From Dictyobacter formicarum (GTDB lineage Bacteria > Chloroflexota > Ktedonobacteria > Ktedonobacterales > Ktedonobacteraceae), in contig NZ_BNJJ01000003.1 of NCBI RefSeq assembly GCF_016587435.1, positions 124,001-188,000 of the forward strand: a stretch of 64,000 nucleotides of DNA, given 5' to 3'. This document shows positions 53,027-61,947 of the stretch, piece by piece. Under the pieces are notes generated by a model. That model was not told the origin of the DNA and did not search any database. It was given only the letters and a program-made list of their open reading frames with translations. Each line of letters begins with the position of its first letter. Position 1 is the first letter of the stretch. A program made the position numbers and the translations under genes.

Positions 53027-54193
53027 CTACCATTGTTGATTTGAATGCGGAGAATATTGATTTGGATTTGTAAAGCGCTGATTTGGATTCGTTATTGATC
53101 CGGAAGTTCCCGCCGATGATTTCATCGGGACACGCTTCCCATGCAAGAAAAAGTACAGATACATTGCAATCTCATCAATTACCGGCACCTGCGTGGTGAA
53201 TTGCCGCGGGTCAAGTCCATTAATCATCATTTGATTGCTATTGATTCGTTGCAACATCGTTAAGAGTATCCTGGCAGCATGAAGCGTCTGCTCATTCGTA
53301 ATACTATTGGACTGCTTGAGTTTGTAGAACTGCTTGAGCTGTGTGTTGACGAACGTTGCCTGCGCCTGTAATGGATGCTCGGGTGGTAGTATCACCATCC
53401 CTTCGTGCCCATTGGCAAGCGCTTCAACTGCGGTAATCATTTTACGTATAAATTCTTCGATGATCCTGGCATGCTCAGCCTCAGATTCTTTGAAACGTTG
53501 CTCAAGTATACGCAACTCTTCAGCACGGTCCGCACGCCGTATAGCCTGATCCATACCACGGGTCCAGAGGAAGGCAATGATAGCCGCAACAATCTGAATA
53601 GCAACCGGCCGTCCTGCGATAACCGGCATGCCATACTGGGCAATCGCCTGGTGAAGATCAGGAGACCAGGGCTGGAGCAATAAATCCGCATAGATCAAAA
53701 TAACATTCGCAGAGGCAATGATAAACGCAGCGATACGTGGCAAAATCGATGCCCCAAGGATCACCGAGACCACAAGAATGTCGAAAGCTGGCAAATAGAC
53801 CAGGTGGATCTTTCCATCGGTAGAGCCAACAATCACACCCATGACCGCCGCAATCGTCAACACAACCAGAAATGTTCCGGCTACGGTGACAAATCCCTTA
53901 CGATTCAAAACAACCGTGATCACCACACAGATTGTCGTAACCACAACTGTAATAGCCGACGCCCGATCGCTGAATGTGGCAGGAATAAATGCAAGCAGGC
54001 ACAATAACATGGCCAGGATGATCCAGGCCATCAGGCGACTACGGCGCACTTTTTCACGCTGCTCAATGGTTTCCTGGGGCTGATCCCAACCAGTACTCGC
54101 TATACGCAACCACCAGTTGACCCGAGGTTGCGTGGGCGTCTTTTGCTCCTGTTGATTATCTACAGATAGTTCACGCCTGGGAGATTGCAACAT
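53027..54193 (-). CDS. Six-helix membrane protein with cytoplasmic helical tail
   Basis: A 388-residue membrane protein. The N-terminal 50 residues are cytoplasmic, then about six transmembrane helices run from 55 to 215 (RLMAWIILAMLLCLLAFIPA, ITVVVTTICVVITVVL, VAGTFLVVLTIAAVMGVIVG, YLPAFDILVVSVILGASIL and so on). From 220 a coiled coil (DRAEELRILEQRFKESEAEH) leads to a helical C-terminal part without a recognised catalytic domain and a Gln/Asn/Pro-rich tail. The layout looks like the input part of a histidine kinase that lacks a kinase core. AAAGGA precedes the ATG. Function unknown. Confidence 0.75.
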   Translation of the reverse strand: MLQSPRRELSVDNQQEQKTPTQPRVNWWLRIASTGWDQPQETIEQREKVRRSRLMAWIILAMLLCLLAFIPATFSDRASAITVVVTTICVVITVVLNRKGFVTVAGTFLVVLTIAAVMGVIVGSTDGKIHLVYLPAFDILVVSVILGASILPRIAAFIIASANVILIYADLLLQPWSPDLHQAIAQYGMPVIAGRPVAIQIVAAIIAFLWTRGMDQAIRRADRAEELRILEQRFKESEAEHARIIEEFIRKMITAVEALANGHEGMVILPPEHPLQAQATFVNTQLKQFYKLKQSNSITNEQTLHAARILLTMLQRINSNQMMINGLDPRQFTTQVPVIDEIAMYLYFFLHGKRVPMKSSAGTSGSITNPNQRFTNPNQYSPHSNQQW

Positions 54194-54352
54194 TGTCTTG
54201 AATCCTTTCTACAAGGCCTATGCAGGCTGATATTATCATACCTTCCCTGAGCCACATGCTCCTGAAATGGTCAGAGAGAATATTCAGCGAGCAGAGTCCA
54301 TCATTGAAGGAACAGGGAACAACATAGATTTTTCCGATTCCTTCGATCTGTT

Positions 54353-54823
54353 TCAGGATGCGGTCCTGGTGGATTCCTCTTCGAGTAGTTTTTTCAGATT
54401 GATGAACATGTCTTGATGTGAGGCCCGAGCCTGTGTATATACTGTTTTTGCCAGCAAACCAGGAGAGGTAATCTCAACCCGCTCTTTTACGCGTGTTCCG
54501 CTCCCTTCCGGTAGACACTGCGTGGTGTTGTGCAAGTAGATGCCAGGAGATTGATGCGCATCATAGACAATGATTCCCAGGGTGTTAATGTTCATCTTGA
54601 CACGATAGGAAAATGTCATGAGAAAAGGCCCTTGCTTCATACGATCGCGAATAACATAGTGATTGATCGTTGTACCATCAGGCGCGGTACTTGTGTGTGT
54701 ATGCTGAATATTCACAATCAATGGGTGTATCTGCCGATGATTATCCAGGGTGGATAGAAACGCCTTGACCTTTTCTGGTGAGGCTTGTATGAAAATATCC
54801 TGTTCAAACGATGACTGAGCCAT
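54353..54823 (-). CDS. SRPBCC-fold (START-like) protein
   Basis: A 156-residue protein of the SRPBCC/polyketide-cyclase-like fold. The N-terminal FEQDIFIQASPEKVKAFLST is the typical first strand and helix, and the C-terminal helix (about 115-150) ends in EEESTRTAS. The cavity of such proteins binds hydrophobic ligands, but no ligand can be named; relatives include CoxG and aromatase/cyclase proteins. AAGGA is well placed before the ATG. It is the upstream neighbour of the membrane protein gene on the same strand with 159 bp between. Confidence 0.82.
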   Translation of the reverse strand: MAQSSFEQDIFIQASPEKVKAFLSTLDNHRQIHPLIVNIQHTHTSTAPDGTTINHYVIRDRMKQGPFLMTFSYRVKMNINTLGIIVYDAHQSPGIYLHNTTQCLPEGSGTRVKERVEITSPGLLAKTVYTQARASHQDMFINLKKLLEEESTRTAS

Positions 54824-55154
54824 GACTGAATCCTTTTATTACTCCAGTTATTACTCCAGCACTTTTCTTAAAAAGGCGTACTCCGAAAAGTGGAGTTTGA
54901 CAAAATAGAATGAATCACCCGTTTTTATCTGCTAAGTATATTTTTAGCGCTCTGGCACACGAAATGTACCAGAGCAGAAGCTCCATCCATTCTTCTCCTT
55001 CACCCGTTATATACTTACCTGATACCAACATGAAGAGTTCAATATACTATAACAATTAAATATGTATTTGACAATGCATATAGAAGATTTTAGCTGTTCA
55101 TGCAGTAAATCCTAACGACTATTATTGTACTAAAGAACATAAAAGGAGGCATTC
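54824..55154. other. Intergenic region before the esterase gene
   Basis: An AT-rich gap between divergent genes, with no recognisable gene. It should hold promoters for the SRPBCC gene and for the leader/esterase transcript. Confidence 0.4.
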
Positions 55155-55235
55155 ATGCATATCGGGGTGGAGTATCGGCACTTTATACGCTGGTATGTGC
55201 TAAGATTGCTAGAGAATGATCTACTATCTAGCTAG
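55155..55235 (+). CDS. Possible 26-residue leader peptide before esterase
   Basis: An ATG at 55155 with AGGAGG seven bases upstream opens a 26-codon frame (beginning MHIGVEYRHFIRWYVLRLLE) that ends at 55233-55235, 11 bp before the esterase start. The site is stronger than that of the esterase itself. It could be a translated leader that controls expression, or a real small protein. A chance frame is also possible. Confidence 0.35.
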   Translation: MHIGVEYRHFIRWYVLRLLENDLLSS

Positions 55236-55246
55236 AAAGGTCTATT

Positions 55247-56080
55247 GTGTTTGCAACGACAATACCATTATGGGAAAAGAGCCAGTATGTGCCACAGGGC
55301 GATGCCGATTTCATGCCGACGCTGGCAACCTATGTGCTGGATAGCACAAAACGACGGCCGGCGGTGTTGATCTGCCCCGGTGGTGGTTATGGCTTTACAT
55401 CACCACGCGAGGCCGAACCAGTGGCACTTCAATATGTGGCCGCGGGCTTCCACACATTTGTGGTGTATTACAGTGTAGCACCTGCGCGCCATCCTCAACC
55501 ATTACGAGACGTGTCGCGTGCGATGAACATTATTCGCGCTCATGCAGATGATTGGCATATCGAAGAGCACCACATCGCGGTGTGTGGCTTTTCCGCTGGC
55601 GGCCATCTCGCGGCAAGCCTGGGAGTCTTTTGGAATCAACCATATTGCTCGGATATTCCCGGCCTGACACATGGACAAAATCGACCCAATGCGCTCATCC
55701 TTTGTTATCCGGTAATCTCTTCAGGCCCCTTCGCCCATCGTGGCTCGTTTGAGAATTTGTTAGGACCAGCTGCGTCGCCCGAAGATTTACATATGATGTC
55801 ACTTGAACATCACATCCATGAGCAAACGCCACCAACGTTCCTCTGGCATACTGTCACTGATAGCGCGGTGCCCATTGAGAACTCGCTGCTCTTCGCGCAA
55901 GGATTGCGTGCCCAGCATATTCCATTCGAACTCCATATCTATCCCCACGGTGCACACGGTCTCTCACTTGCAACAGCTGAAACGGACGACGGTACTGGCC
56001 AGGATGCACACATTAGCGGCTGGCACAAACTCTCCACCGAATGGTTATGGCAGGTCTTTACTCCACCAATACGCGCATAA
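55247..56080 (+). CDS. Alpha/beta hydrolase (acetyl esterase / BD-FAE-like)
   Basis: A 277-residue alpha/beta hydrolase of the carbohydrate-esterase-like type. CPGGGYGF forms the oxyanion-hole segment, GFSAGGH the nucleophile elbow, and the C-terminal YPHGAHGLSL contains the catalytic His. These enzymes usually deacetylate xylan or other sugars. The lack of a signal peptide points to an intracellular substrate. Start is GTG 55247 with AAAGG upstream. It converges on another hydrolase with a very strong hairpin between. Confidence 0.88.
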   Translation: MFATTIPLWEKSQYVPQGDADFMPTLATYVLDSTKRRPAVLICPGGGYGFTSPREAEPVALQYVAAGFHTFVVYYSVAPARHPQPLRDVSRAMNIIRAHADDWHIEEHHIAVCGFSAGGHLAASLGVFWNQPYCSDIPGLTHGQNRPNALILCYPVISSGPFAHRGSFENLLGPAASPEDLHMMSLEHHIHEQTPPTFLWHTVTDSAVPIENSLLFAQGLRAQHIPFELHIYPHGAHGLSLATAETDDGTGQDAHISGWHKLSTEWLWQVFTPPIRA

Positions 56081-56093
56081 ACTCTTATTATCG

Positions 56094-56138
56094 GGTGCTA
56101 TGACCACGGCACAAGGACTGTGCCGTGGTCATAGCACC
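56094..56138. terminator. Perfect 20-bp stem terminator between convergent genes
   Basis: GGTGCTATGACCACGGCACA at 56094-56113 is perfectly complementary to 56119-56138 around the 5-base loop AGGAC. It stands 14 bp after the esterase stop and between convergent genes. The T-rich stretch CTTCCTTGTTTT follows on the plus strand. It is the strongest hairpin I saw in the window. Confidence 0.8.
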
Positions 56139-56297
56139 GCTTCCTTGTTTTCTGGCACTACTTGCTTCTTTCGTCTTCAGGAAATAATGCAATAATTGCT
56201 TGCCTTTAAAGCGATAATGACACACTCATAGACCATGTTCACTGCGCGTCACCGCATCCGCGAACACAACCAGGAGCGGCATCTGCGCGCAACGTGG

Positions 56298-57293
56298 TTA
56301 AGCGTGGGCAACCAACCACTCCAGAATGCTGGCCAGGGCCTGCGGATCCAGGCGGGTATCGGGGCTATTGTAGTGCTCGGCCATCTCGGCTAGCCTCACG
56401 TCTTCCCGAGGCCGCAACTCTTGCTTGAGGACGTGATTCGCATTCTCGGGGAAGAGGAAGGTCGCCTCCTCATGTCCCGCAGCGGCACGCTGGAGCGGTT
56501 CGCCATCGGCTTGCCAGTCTACCTGGATGTCCTTCTTCCCAATGATGACCAGCACCGGGATGTTCACCTGCCTGAGCAGGGGAGCCGCATCTGCTATCCA
56601 GAGCTCACGGGCAAAGGGCAGGTTGGCCGGCGTTTCCAGACTCATCAGTAACATCTGGACACCCTCAGGCAGCGACGGATCCGGGGCGATGGGATCTCCC
56701 GCCAGAAAGCGGGCAATGGCGGCATCGTAGAGCGCCAGCAACACACCCTCATTCGGCATGCCAGACGCCTGCGCAGCTAATTGGGACCGAGCAACAATGC
56801 CGACGGGCCGCCCAGGAGGGGCGGTAAGCACGAGTCCGGCGAATGGCATCGCGGGGCTGTGCAGTTGGTAGTTCAGGGCATGAAAGGCCCCTTCACTATT
56901 GGTGAGTGCGAAGATCCGGTCGGAACGTACATACCCCTGGCTTACCAGGGTACGTACAGCTCCGGCAAGCTCGTCAACATGGCTTTGCATACTCAACTTG
57001 CCGATCATGGCTTGTATGTTCTCGCGAACATGGGGACCAGAAGCACGCTTATCGTAGCGCAGTGAGGCAATCCCTGCCCGTGCTAACGCCTCCGCAATGA
57101 GGCGACCACTACCATTGGATCCCGGCAGGAGTGGTGAATTCCAGTCGCGGTCAGTAGGGCCGCTTCCCGCCACCATCACCACAGCAGGAAACGGTCCGGG
57201 GCCAAACGGCCTGACCAACGTGCCATAAACAGTCGTCGAGTCCAGTTTCCAGGTGACTTCCGAGCTCTCTGCATGCAAATCCTGATCAGCCAT
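56298..57293 (-). CDS. Alpha/beta hydrolase (Ser hydrolase, DUF3887-type neighbourhood)
   Basis: A 331-residue alpha/beta hydrolase. VVMVAGSGPTDRDWN is the oxyanion-hole stretch, LTNSEGA is the nucleophile elbow (Ser in N-S-E-G, with the first Gly replaced by Thr), LVIIGKKDIQVDW supplies an Asp and NANHVLKQ the catalytic His. Such bacterial proteins are usually esterases or peptidases of unknown substrate. The start ATG at 57293 overlaps by 8 bp a short upstream frame that carries the better ribosome binding site. No signal peptide is seen. Confidence 0.88.
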   Translation of the reverse strand: MADQDLHAESSEVTWKLDSTTVYGTLVRPFGPGPFPAVVMVAGSGPTDRDWNSPLLPGSNGSGRLIAEALARAGIASLRYDKRASGPHVRENIQAMIGKLSMQSHVDELAGAVRTLVSQGYVRSDRIFALTNSEGAFHALNYQLHSPAMPFAGLVLTAPPGRPVGIVARSQLAAQASGMPNEGVLLALYDAAIARFLAGDPIAPDPSLPEGVQMLLMSLETPANLPFARELWIADAAPLLRQVNIPVLVIIGKKDIQVDWQADGEPLQRAAAGHEEATFLFPENANHVLKQELRPREDVRLAEMAEHYNSPDTRLDPQALASILEWLVAHA

Positions 57294-57348
57294 TCTTCAC
57301 ATCCTTAATTTTGAACAGATCAATGCCTTCTACAACCGGTGTGACCAT
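57286..57348 (-). CDS. Possible 20-residue leader peptide coupled to the hydrolase
   Basis: The ATG at 57348 has GGAGGG six bases upstream and encodes a 20-residue peptide (MVTPVVEGIDLFKIKDVKNG). Its TGA overlaps the hydrolase ATG (ATGGCTGA), a classical coupling arrangement. The hydrolase itself has no own site. It may be a leader whose translation permits hydrolase translation. Confidence 0.4.
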   Translation of the reverse strand: MVTPVVEGIDLFKIKDVKNG

Positions 57349-57646
57349 CGGCATCCCTCCTGCACGAGTGGTCATCTTCCGTGTTCTACAACGATCAGTC
57401 AGTCCAAGACAATGAATGCAATTTACACATCTCAGGAAAAGTATACCAGATGGAGAGGGGGTTGCCCAGGCTCACCAGTTCGTGTGCTCCTGGCAACGCC
57501 ACGTATGATCGAAGACTATATACAGCAGGTGTTGCCTCAGATAAATGCTATAAACTCACACTTCGCAGGGTAATTGGCCGAAAAAGGCATTTCATTTTTC
57601 CGGATTAAAACTGTGGAATATGGGAGGTGGAGAGTTCCTTCTTCGG
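57349..57646. other. Intergenic region without a recognised gene
   Basis: A gap between the hydrolase leader and the glycosyltransferase fragment, with only short frames. It probably holds the promoter for the hydrolase transcript on the minus strand. Confidence 0.35.
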
Positions 57647-58186
57647 TCAATCAGTTAACTGCGAAGATGGGGCAGCAGACCCCAGGTTTTCGAGCTCGTG
57701 CATAGCAAGATCGCTATGCACCGTGATGTCTATTGCGCGGCGGATCTCCTCGGCGTGCTGCCGAAAGCCGGGATGCTCAAGCACCTCGCGGATGGCGCGC
57801 CCGATCACGTCAGCTGTACTGTTGCGATCGACGACCACGCCAGCCCCGACTGAAGCAACACGTCCGGCCACATAGTACTGATCCCGGCCCATGGGGATGC
57901 ACACCAGCGGCACACCATGTGCCAGAGCCGCCATCACCGTTCTGTGACCAGCATGCGTAATCACCGCCGCTGCACCAGGTAAGACGGCGGAGTGCGGAAG
58001 ATGATCGAAAACGGCCACATTCTCGGGGATGCGAAAGTGTGAGCGTTCCAGCGCAGGACCCAGTGTCACGATGCCGCGGGCCGGGAGCGTGGCGAGAGCA
58101 TCGAGCACAACTTGTATGACTGCGCCCTGACCCTGGTTGCTCGTGGAGAAGCTCACCAGGACCGTGGGACCGGTGCCAGATTTCAT
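57647..58186 (-). pseudogene. MGT-type glycosyltransferase, N-terminal half missing
   Basis: The 179-residue frame matches only the C-terminal half of a macrolide/UDP-glycosyltransferase of family GT1: VLVSFSTSNQGQ, VTLGPALERSHF, then THAGHRTVMAALAHGVPLVC and IPMGRDQYYVAGRVASVGAG, which is the donor-binding region. The acceptor-binding N-terminal half (about 200 residues) is absent; the GH39-type gene ends 26 bp upstream. No ribosome binding site precedes the ATG. The gene looks truncated by a rearrangement and is probably inactive, unless a start farther upstream was removed. Confidence 0.7.
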
Positions 58187-58211
58187 AGGGACCGACTCAT
58201 CTTCTGCTGAT

Positions 58212-60068
58212 CTATCCTTGTGGCACCAATCGTACGCGAATTATGCCCGGCATAGGAAGATCTAGCGTGAGCGATGCGTTACCTTCTTCGGTTACAACAA
58301 TTGATTGTATGGTCTCGTGTAGTTTGTCGGCACTGTGTAACTCGCTCCATTGATCAGTAGTGGGCCAGTCCTGTTCGCCCGACCAATGCTGGGCGATATT
58401 TGAATGCGTGCTATCGACACGTGCGATACTGACCGTGTAGTGCCGTTGTGGCAGTTGCTCAAGATTCACGTTGAGCTGGCGGTTGAGGAGAATGCTGCCA
58501 TCCAGCTTGGATTGATCTAACGTGCCATTCCAGACGAGCAGATCGATAGTGCCATCTTCCTTACGTGTAGCCCAGCCGTCGAGCAGCGATCCGGCACCAT
58601 CACCGTTCAGATCAAGCTGCACCAGGTTCGAGCCCAGACTTTCAGCCAGTGCCAGTGCCCAGTAACGTGGCTTGCGCAGGTTGCCGATGGTTTGTAAACC
58701 AAAGCCACCATGCAGCAGGCGTGGCGCACGACCCAGCTCTTCAAAATGGTCACTTAGTACCCAGTAGGCCAGAGCATCAACGCGTCCCTGCACGTTCTTC
58801 ATACCATGTAGCGTAAAGGTGGCAGAGAAAACCGTATCGTTCACTGGATAGAAGTGAGTTGGTGTGACTCCCCATTCGGTCCACCAGATTTTGACATCGG
58901 GGAAGCCATAGGTATACAAAGCCTGAGCGAAGTCTAGTGGCATATTGCCATATGTATGTGTAGCGATAAAATCGAGGGGTGAATTATGCTCACGAACGTA
59001 CTGCAAGAAGTCCGCAATCCACTCTGCAGCGGCAGTCGCGGGACCACCAACGAGCAGACGCGCATCGACTGCTTTGATTGCTCGGGCAGTTATGTCGTAA
59101 AGATGGAAATATTCTTCTTGTGTGCCAGTCCAGAAGACTTGTAGGTTCGGCTCGTTCCAGACCTCAAAGCCCCATTGTAAAACCTCTTCCAGTCCATAGC
59201 GCTCGATAAGATGCGCGACGAGGCGCTGGCAGAGCTCCGCCCAGCGATCCCAGTCTTTAGGCGGGGCGTTCAGAGCGCGATACATAAAAACCGACGTCTC
59301 AGGATCTCGTGCAAGATCGTGCGGCATGAATGACAGCTCTACAATTGGACGTAACTTTAACTCAAGCAGGCGATCATAGATGCGATCCACTGCCGAGAAA
59401 TCGTAGTGAGCCTCGCCATTGACTTCTGTATAGACATGGTTCTCATCATGCAAGATAGCATGCGCACGAATATGCGTAGCACCAAGCTCATCACGTGCGT
59501 TTTGCAATGCTTGTGCAAACTCTTCACCAATGTTGCTACCACCAGGACCTTCGCCGTAGAAGAGCTGAGATAGATGCTCAGAACCCATCATATGCCAGAC
59601 TCGATTAAGGGTACCTGCACTGGTCTGGGTCTTCACTGTTACCTGGACTGGTTTAGCTGTTGTGTTGAGAAGCGTTCCAGCAACTGGTGACGTTAATGCG
59701 CTGGGAGCATATTTAGGATCGGAGAGAGCAGTGATAGCGTACCAGTAGGTTGTGCCCGGCTGGCCGGTGGTATCCGCATAGGTGGGACCAGGAGTTACCA
59801 GCACATCACGTCCACCATGATCGATCGGCGTGAAAGGACCCTCTGGTCCATCCGCCCGATGCACCAGGTAGCCGACTGCTCCCGGTACCGGCTGCCAGCG
59901 TAGAGTTACCTGACCCGCCCCCGATTCAGCGACGAGCTCTGCTGGTGCAGGTAAAGTTGCCTGTTTCTGTATTTGGGTCTCCACGGCCTGGGCATCATCA
60001 ATGCGCATCCCAATACGTGTTTCCCAATCTTCGCGCGCGTCTTGATTTGGTGGTAAGTCTTTATTCAT
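58212..60068 (-). CDS. GH39-type glycosidase with fibronectin type III domain
   Basis: A 618-residue protein. Residues about 40-150 form a fibronectin type III-like domain (VTLRWQPVPGAVGYLVHRAD, then TTYWYAITAL). The rest is a (beta/alpha)8 GH39-type catalytic domain with the acid/base in FEVWNEPN and the nucleophile likely in WTEWGVTP. Family GH39 includes beta-xylosidases and alpha-L-iduronidases. The C-terminal part is beta-rich. There is no signal peptide, so it may act inside the cell. The ATG at 60068 is chosen over 60101. Transcribed downstream of the LacI gene, probably its target. Confidence 0.88.
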   Translation of the reverse strand: MNKDLPPNQDAREDWETRIGMRIDDAQAVETQIQKQATLPAPAELVAESGAGQVTLRWQPVPGAVGYLVHRADGPEGPFTPIDHGGRDVLVTPGPTYADTTGQPGTTYWYAITALSDPKYAPSALTSPVAGTLLNTTAKPVQVTVKTQTSAGTLNRVWHMMGSEHLSQLFYGEGPGGSNIGEEFAQALQNARDELGATHIRAHAILHDENHVYTEVNGEAHYDFSAVDRIYDRLLELKLRPIVELSFMPHDLARDPETSVFMYRALNAPPKDWDRWAELCQRLVAHLIERYGLEEVLQWGFEVWNEPNLQVFWTGTQEEYFHLYDITARAIKAVDARLLVGGPATAAAEWIADFLQYVREHNSPLDFIATHTYGNMPLDFAQALYTYGFPDVKIWWTEWGVTPTHFYPVNDTVFSATFTLHGMKNVQGRVDALAYWVLSDHFEELGRAPRLLHGGFGLQTIGNLRKPRYWALALAESLGSNLVQLDLNGDGAGSLLDGWATRKEDGTIDLLVWNGTLDQSKLDGSILLNRQLNVNLEQLPQRHYTVSIARVDSTHSNIAQHWSGEQDWPTTDQWSELHSADKLHETIQSIVVTEEGNASLTLDLPMPGIIRVRLVPQG

Positions 60069-60155
60069 TTTGTAAACTTGCCTTTCGCTTCCTAGCGTCA
60101 ACAGCAGATTTGTGATTTGTAATCTGTAAATATATGCGCATGAAAGATTGTCCGT

Positions 60156-61274
60156 TTAACAATCAATATGGCCTTTATAAGGACTACATGATGAGCGCTC
60201 TACTAGATTAGTACTCATCCGTACGCGGGTAGGACTATGCATCTGGTTTAGTTGCGGTGCTTTGGGATGAATTTCAGGCGCATATGGTGAATCTGCGATC
60301 TGTAATCTTCTCTGTGTAGAGGGTCTTTCTAACAGAGCAAGTAACATCTCTGTGGCTTGTTTTCCCATCTCATAGAATGGTTGTCGCACCGTCGTCAGCG
60401 GTGGTCGCGAATAAGACGAGGGTGCAATATCATCGAAACCCACGACTGAGAGTTGTTCAGGCACGCGTATGCCATGCTCATCGGCAGCGGCCAATACGTC
60501 ATAGGCAACATGATCGTTACTGGCAAAGATAGCCGTTGGGCGATTGGGCATAGTTATAAAATGGCTTGCCGCTGAACGTCCATCCGTAGGTGTGAAACCA
60601 CCAGGGCACACGAGATCAGGATCGGGTGCCAGACCGACTTCTTGTAAAGCGTCACAATAGCCAAGATAGCGTTCCTGCGAGGCTCTATAGTCAGCTGGCC
60701 CTTGAATGTGCGCAATACGACGATGGCCCAGTTGTAACAGGTACTTTGTCGCTGCATGTGCTCCTAAGCGATTATCCGCACTGACCCAAGGTACGCTGGT
60801 CGGCTCGGAGCGATCATCGATAATAACCACTGGAAAGCCTTCCTCGTAGAGTTCGGTCAGATAGCATATTGAAGGACCTGGAAAAACAGCGAGTATCCCC
60901 GAAGCCAGATTAGAGTGCAGGATTCGTGAGATAATGTCGCGCTGCTCTTTGTCATGGTGGACCTGTTCATGGGTGATGCTATAGAGGATAAGCTCATATG
61001 GAGATTGGGCAACCACTTCTGATATACCACGCATGATCTCTGGCATTAAAGGCCATGCCAATGATGGAATGAGCGATCCAATCAGCCGACTGCGCCCTCC
61101 TGCTAGCTTCGATGCAGCCATATCGAGCACGAAGGTATGCTCTTCAATAACTTTCAGGATGTGCTCACGCGTTGCTGGATCAACATCCTGTTTCGCGTTT
61201 AAGACTCGTGAAACGGTAGACTTTGAGACCCCAGCCAGTTCCGCAATGTCTCGTATCGTGAGCTTCTTAGGCAT
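60156..61274 (-). CDS. LacI-family transcriptional regulator
   Basis: A 372-residue LacI protein. The HTH occupies residues 5-25 (LTIRDIAELAGVSKSTVSRV), followed by the hinge helix VLDMAASKLAGGRSRLIGSL, and a periplasmic-binding-protein-like effector domain with RRIAHIQGPADYRASQERYL and the dimer-typical SVVGFDDIA. The C-terminal tail (about 335-372) is longer than usual and polar. Sugar-binding regulators of this kind typically repress nearby glycosidase genes; GH39 downstream and GH92 divergent are likely targets. AGGAGAGG precedes the ATG at 61274. Confidence 0.93.
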   Translation of the reverse strand: MPKKLTIRDIAELAGVSKSTVSRVLNAKQDVDPATREHILKVIEEHTFVLDMAASKLAGGRSRLIGSLIPSLAWPLMPEIMRGISEVVAQSPYELILYSITHEQVHHDKEQRDIISRILHSNLASGILAVFPGPSICYLTELYEEGFPVVIIDDRSEPTSVPWVSADNRLGAHAATKYLLQLGHRRIAHIQGPADYRASQERYLGYCDALQEVGLAPDPDLVCPGGFTPTDGRSAASHFITMPNRPTAIFASNDHVAYDVLAAADEHGIRVPEQLSVVGFDDIAPSSYSRPPLTTVRQPFYEMGKQATEMLLALLERPSTQRRLQIADSPYAPEIHPKAPQLNQMHSPTRVRMSTNLVERSSCSPYKGHIDC

Positions 61275-61947
61275 CAGTGCCTCTCCTCGCTATACAATTA
61301 GATGTTCCGGTCCCGTTCCCGGGACCGTTCCCAGAAGCAGTGTTTTTATTATAATTGGCTGCTTGTGTTTCTGTCAAGGAAATAATAGATAGAGCCAGGA
61401 ACATTTGAATGTCCTGGTGGGAGAAAAAAAACTCAAATTTTGCCAGATAGCGACACATTTTAGTACCACAGAAGTAGATGCAAAAACTTCATGCACTACT
61501 TGCTTCTTTTATAAATGTTATGTTACCATTATGTATGTATTCAGATATATGAATCAATTGATTTTATTTATCTGTAGCGCACCTCAAGTGTCAGCACTGA
61601 GTAGACGTTTCTTCTTCAGATGTAATTAATTCATGGTAAAAGGACAAGGATGACCGACGTACGTAGAACACGAATAGGCCAGAAGAAATGTCAGACAGTG
61701 ATGAGTGAAAGGCACTTGGACTCATTGGAAACATACCTGTTGGGAAACACAATTCACAGCAAGGGGGTTCAATCGGCAATTCACGTTATCAGAGCTTGAT
61801 TACAGGAATTGCCAGCAAGCATACCTCTTATGCCTGTCAAAAAGGTTATGTAGTCGCATATCTGTGTATTGTACATTCATGCGTGCAGCTACTTCTCTAT
61901 ACAGGTATGTTTATGTTGTTTGCTGGAACAAGGAGGAGACAGCAATC
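61275..61947. other. Divergent region between LacI and GH92 genes
   Basis: About 670 bp with no supported gene. An operator-like palindrome is at 61308-61327. The GH92 promoter should lie closer to 61900. Short open frames have no ribosome binding site. Confidence 0.45.
61308..61327. promoter_or_regulatory. LacI operator candidate
   Basis: CGGTCCCGTTCCCGGGACCG (61308-61327) combines 7-bp inverted arms (CGGTCCC / GGGACCG) with a 6-bp centre. It stands 34 bp before the LacI start, and a partial GGTTCC-like repeat adjoins. LacI regulators usually bind a palindrome with central CG near their own gene, which this fits in part. Confidence 0.55.
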
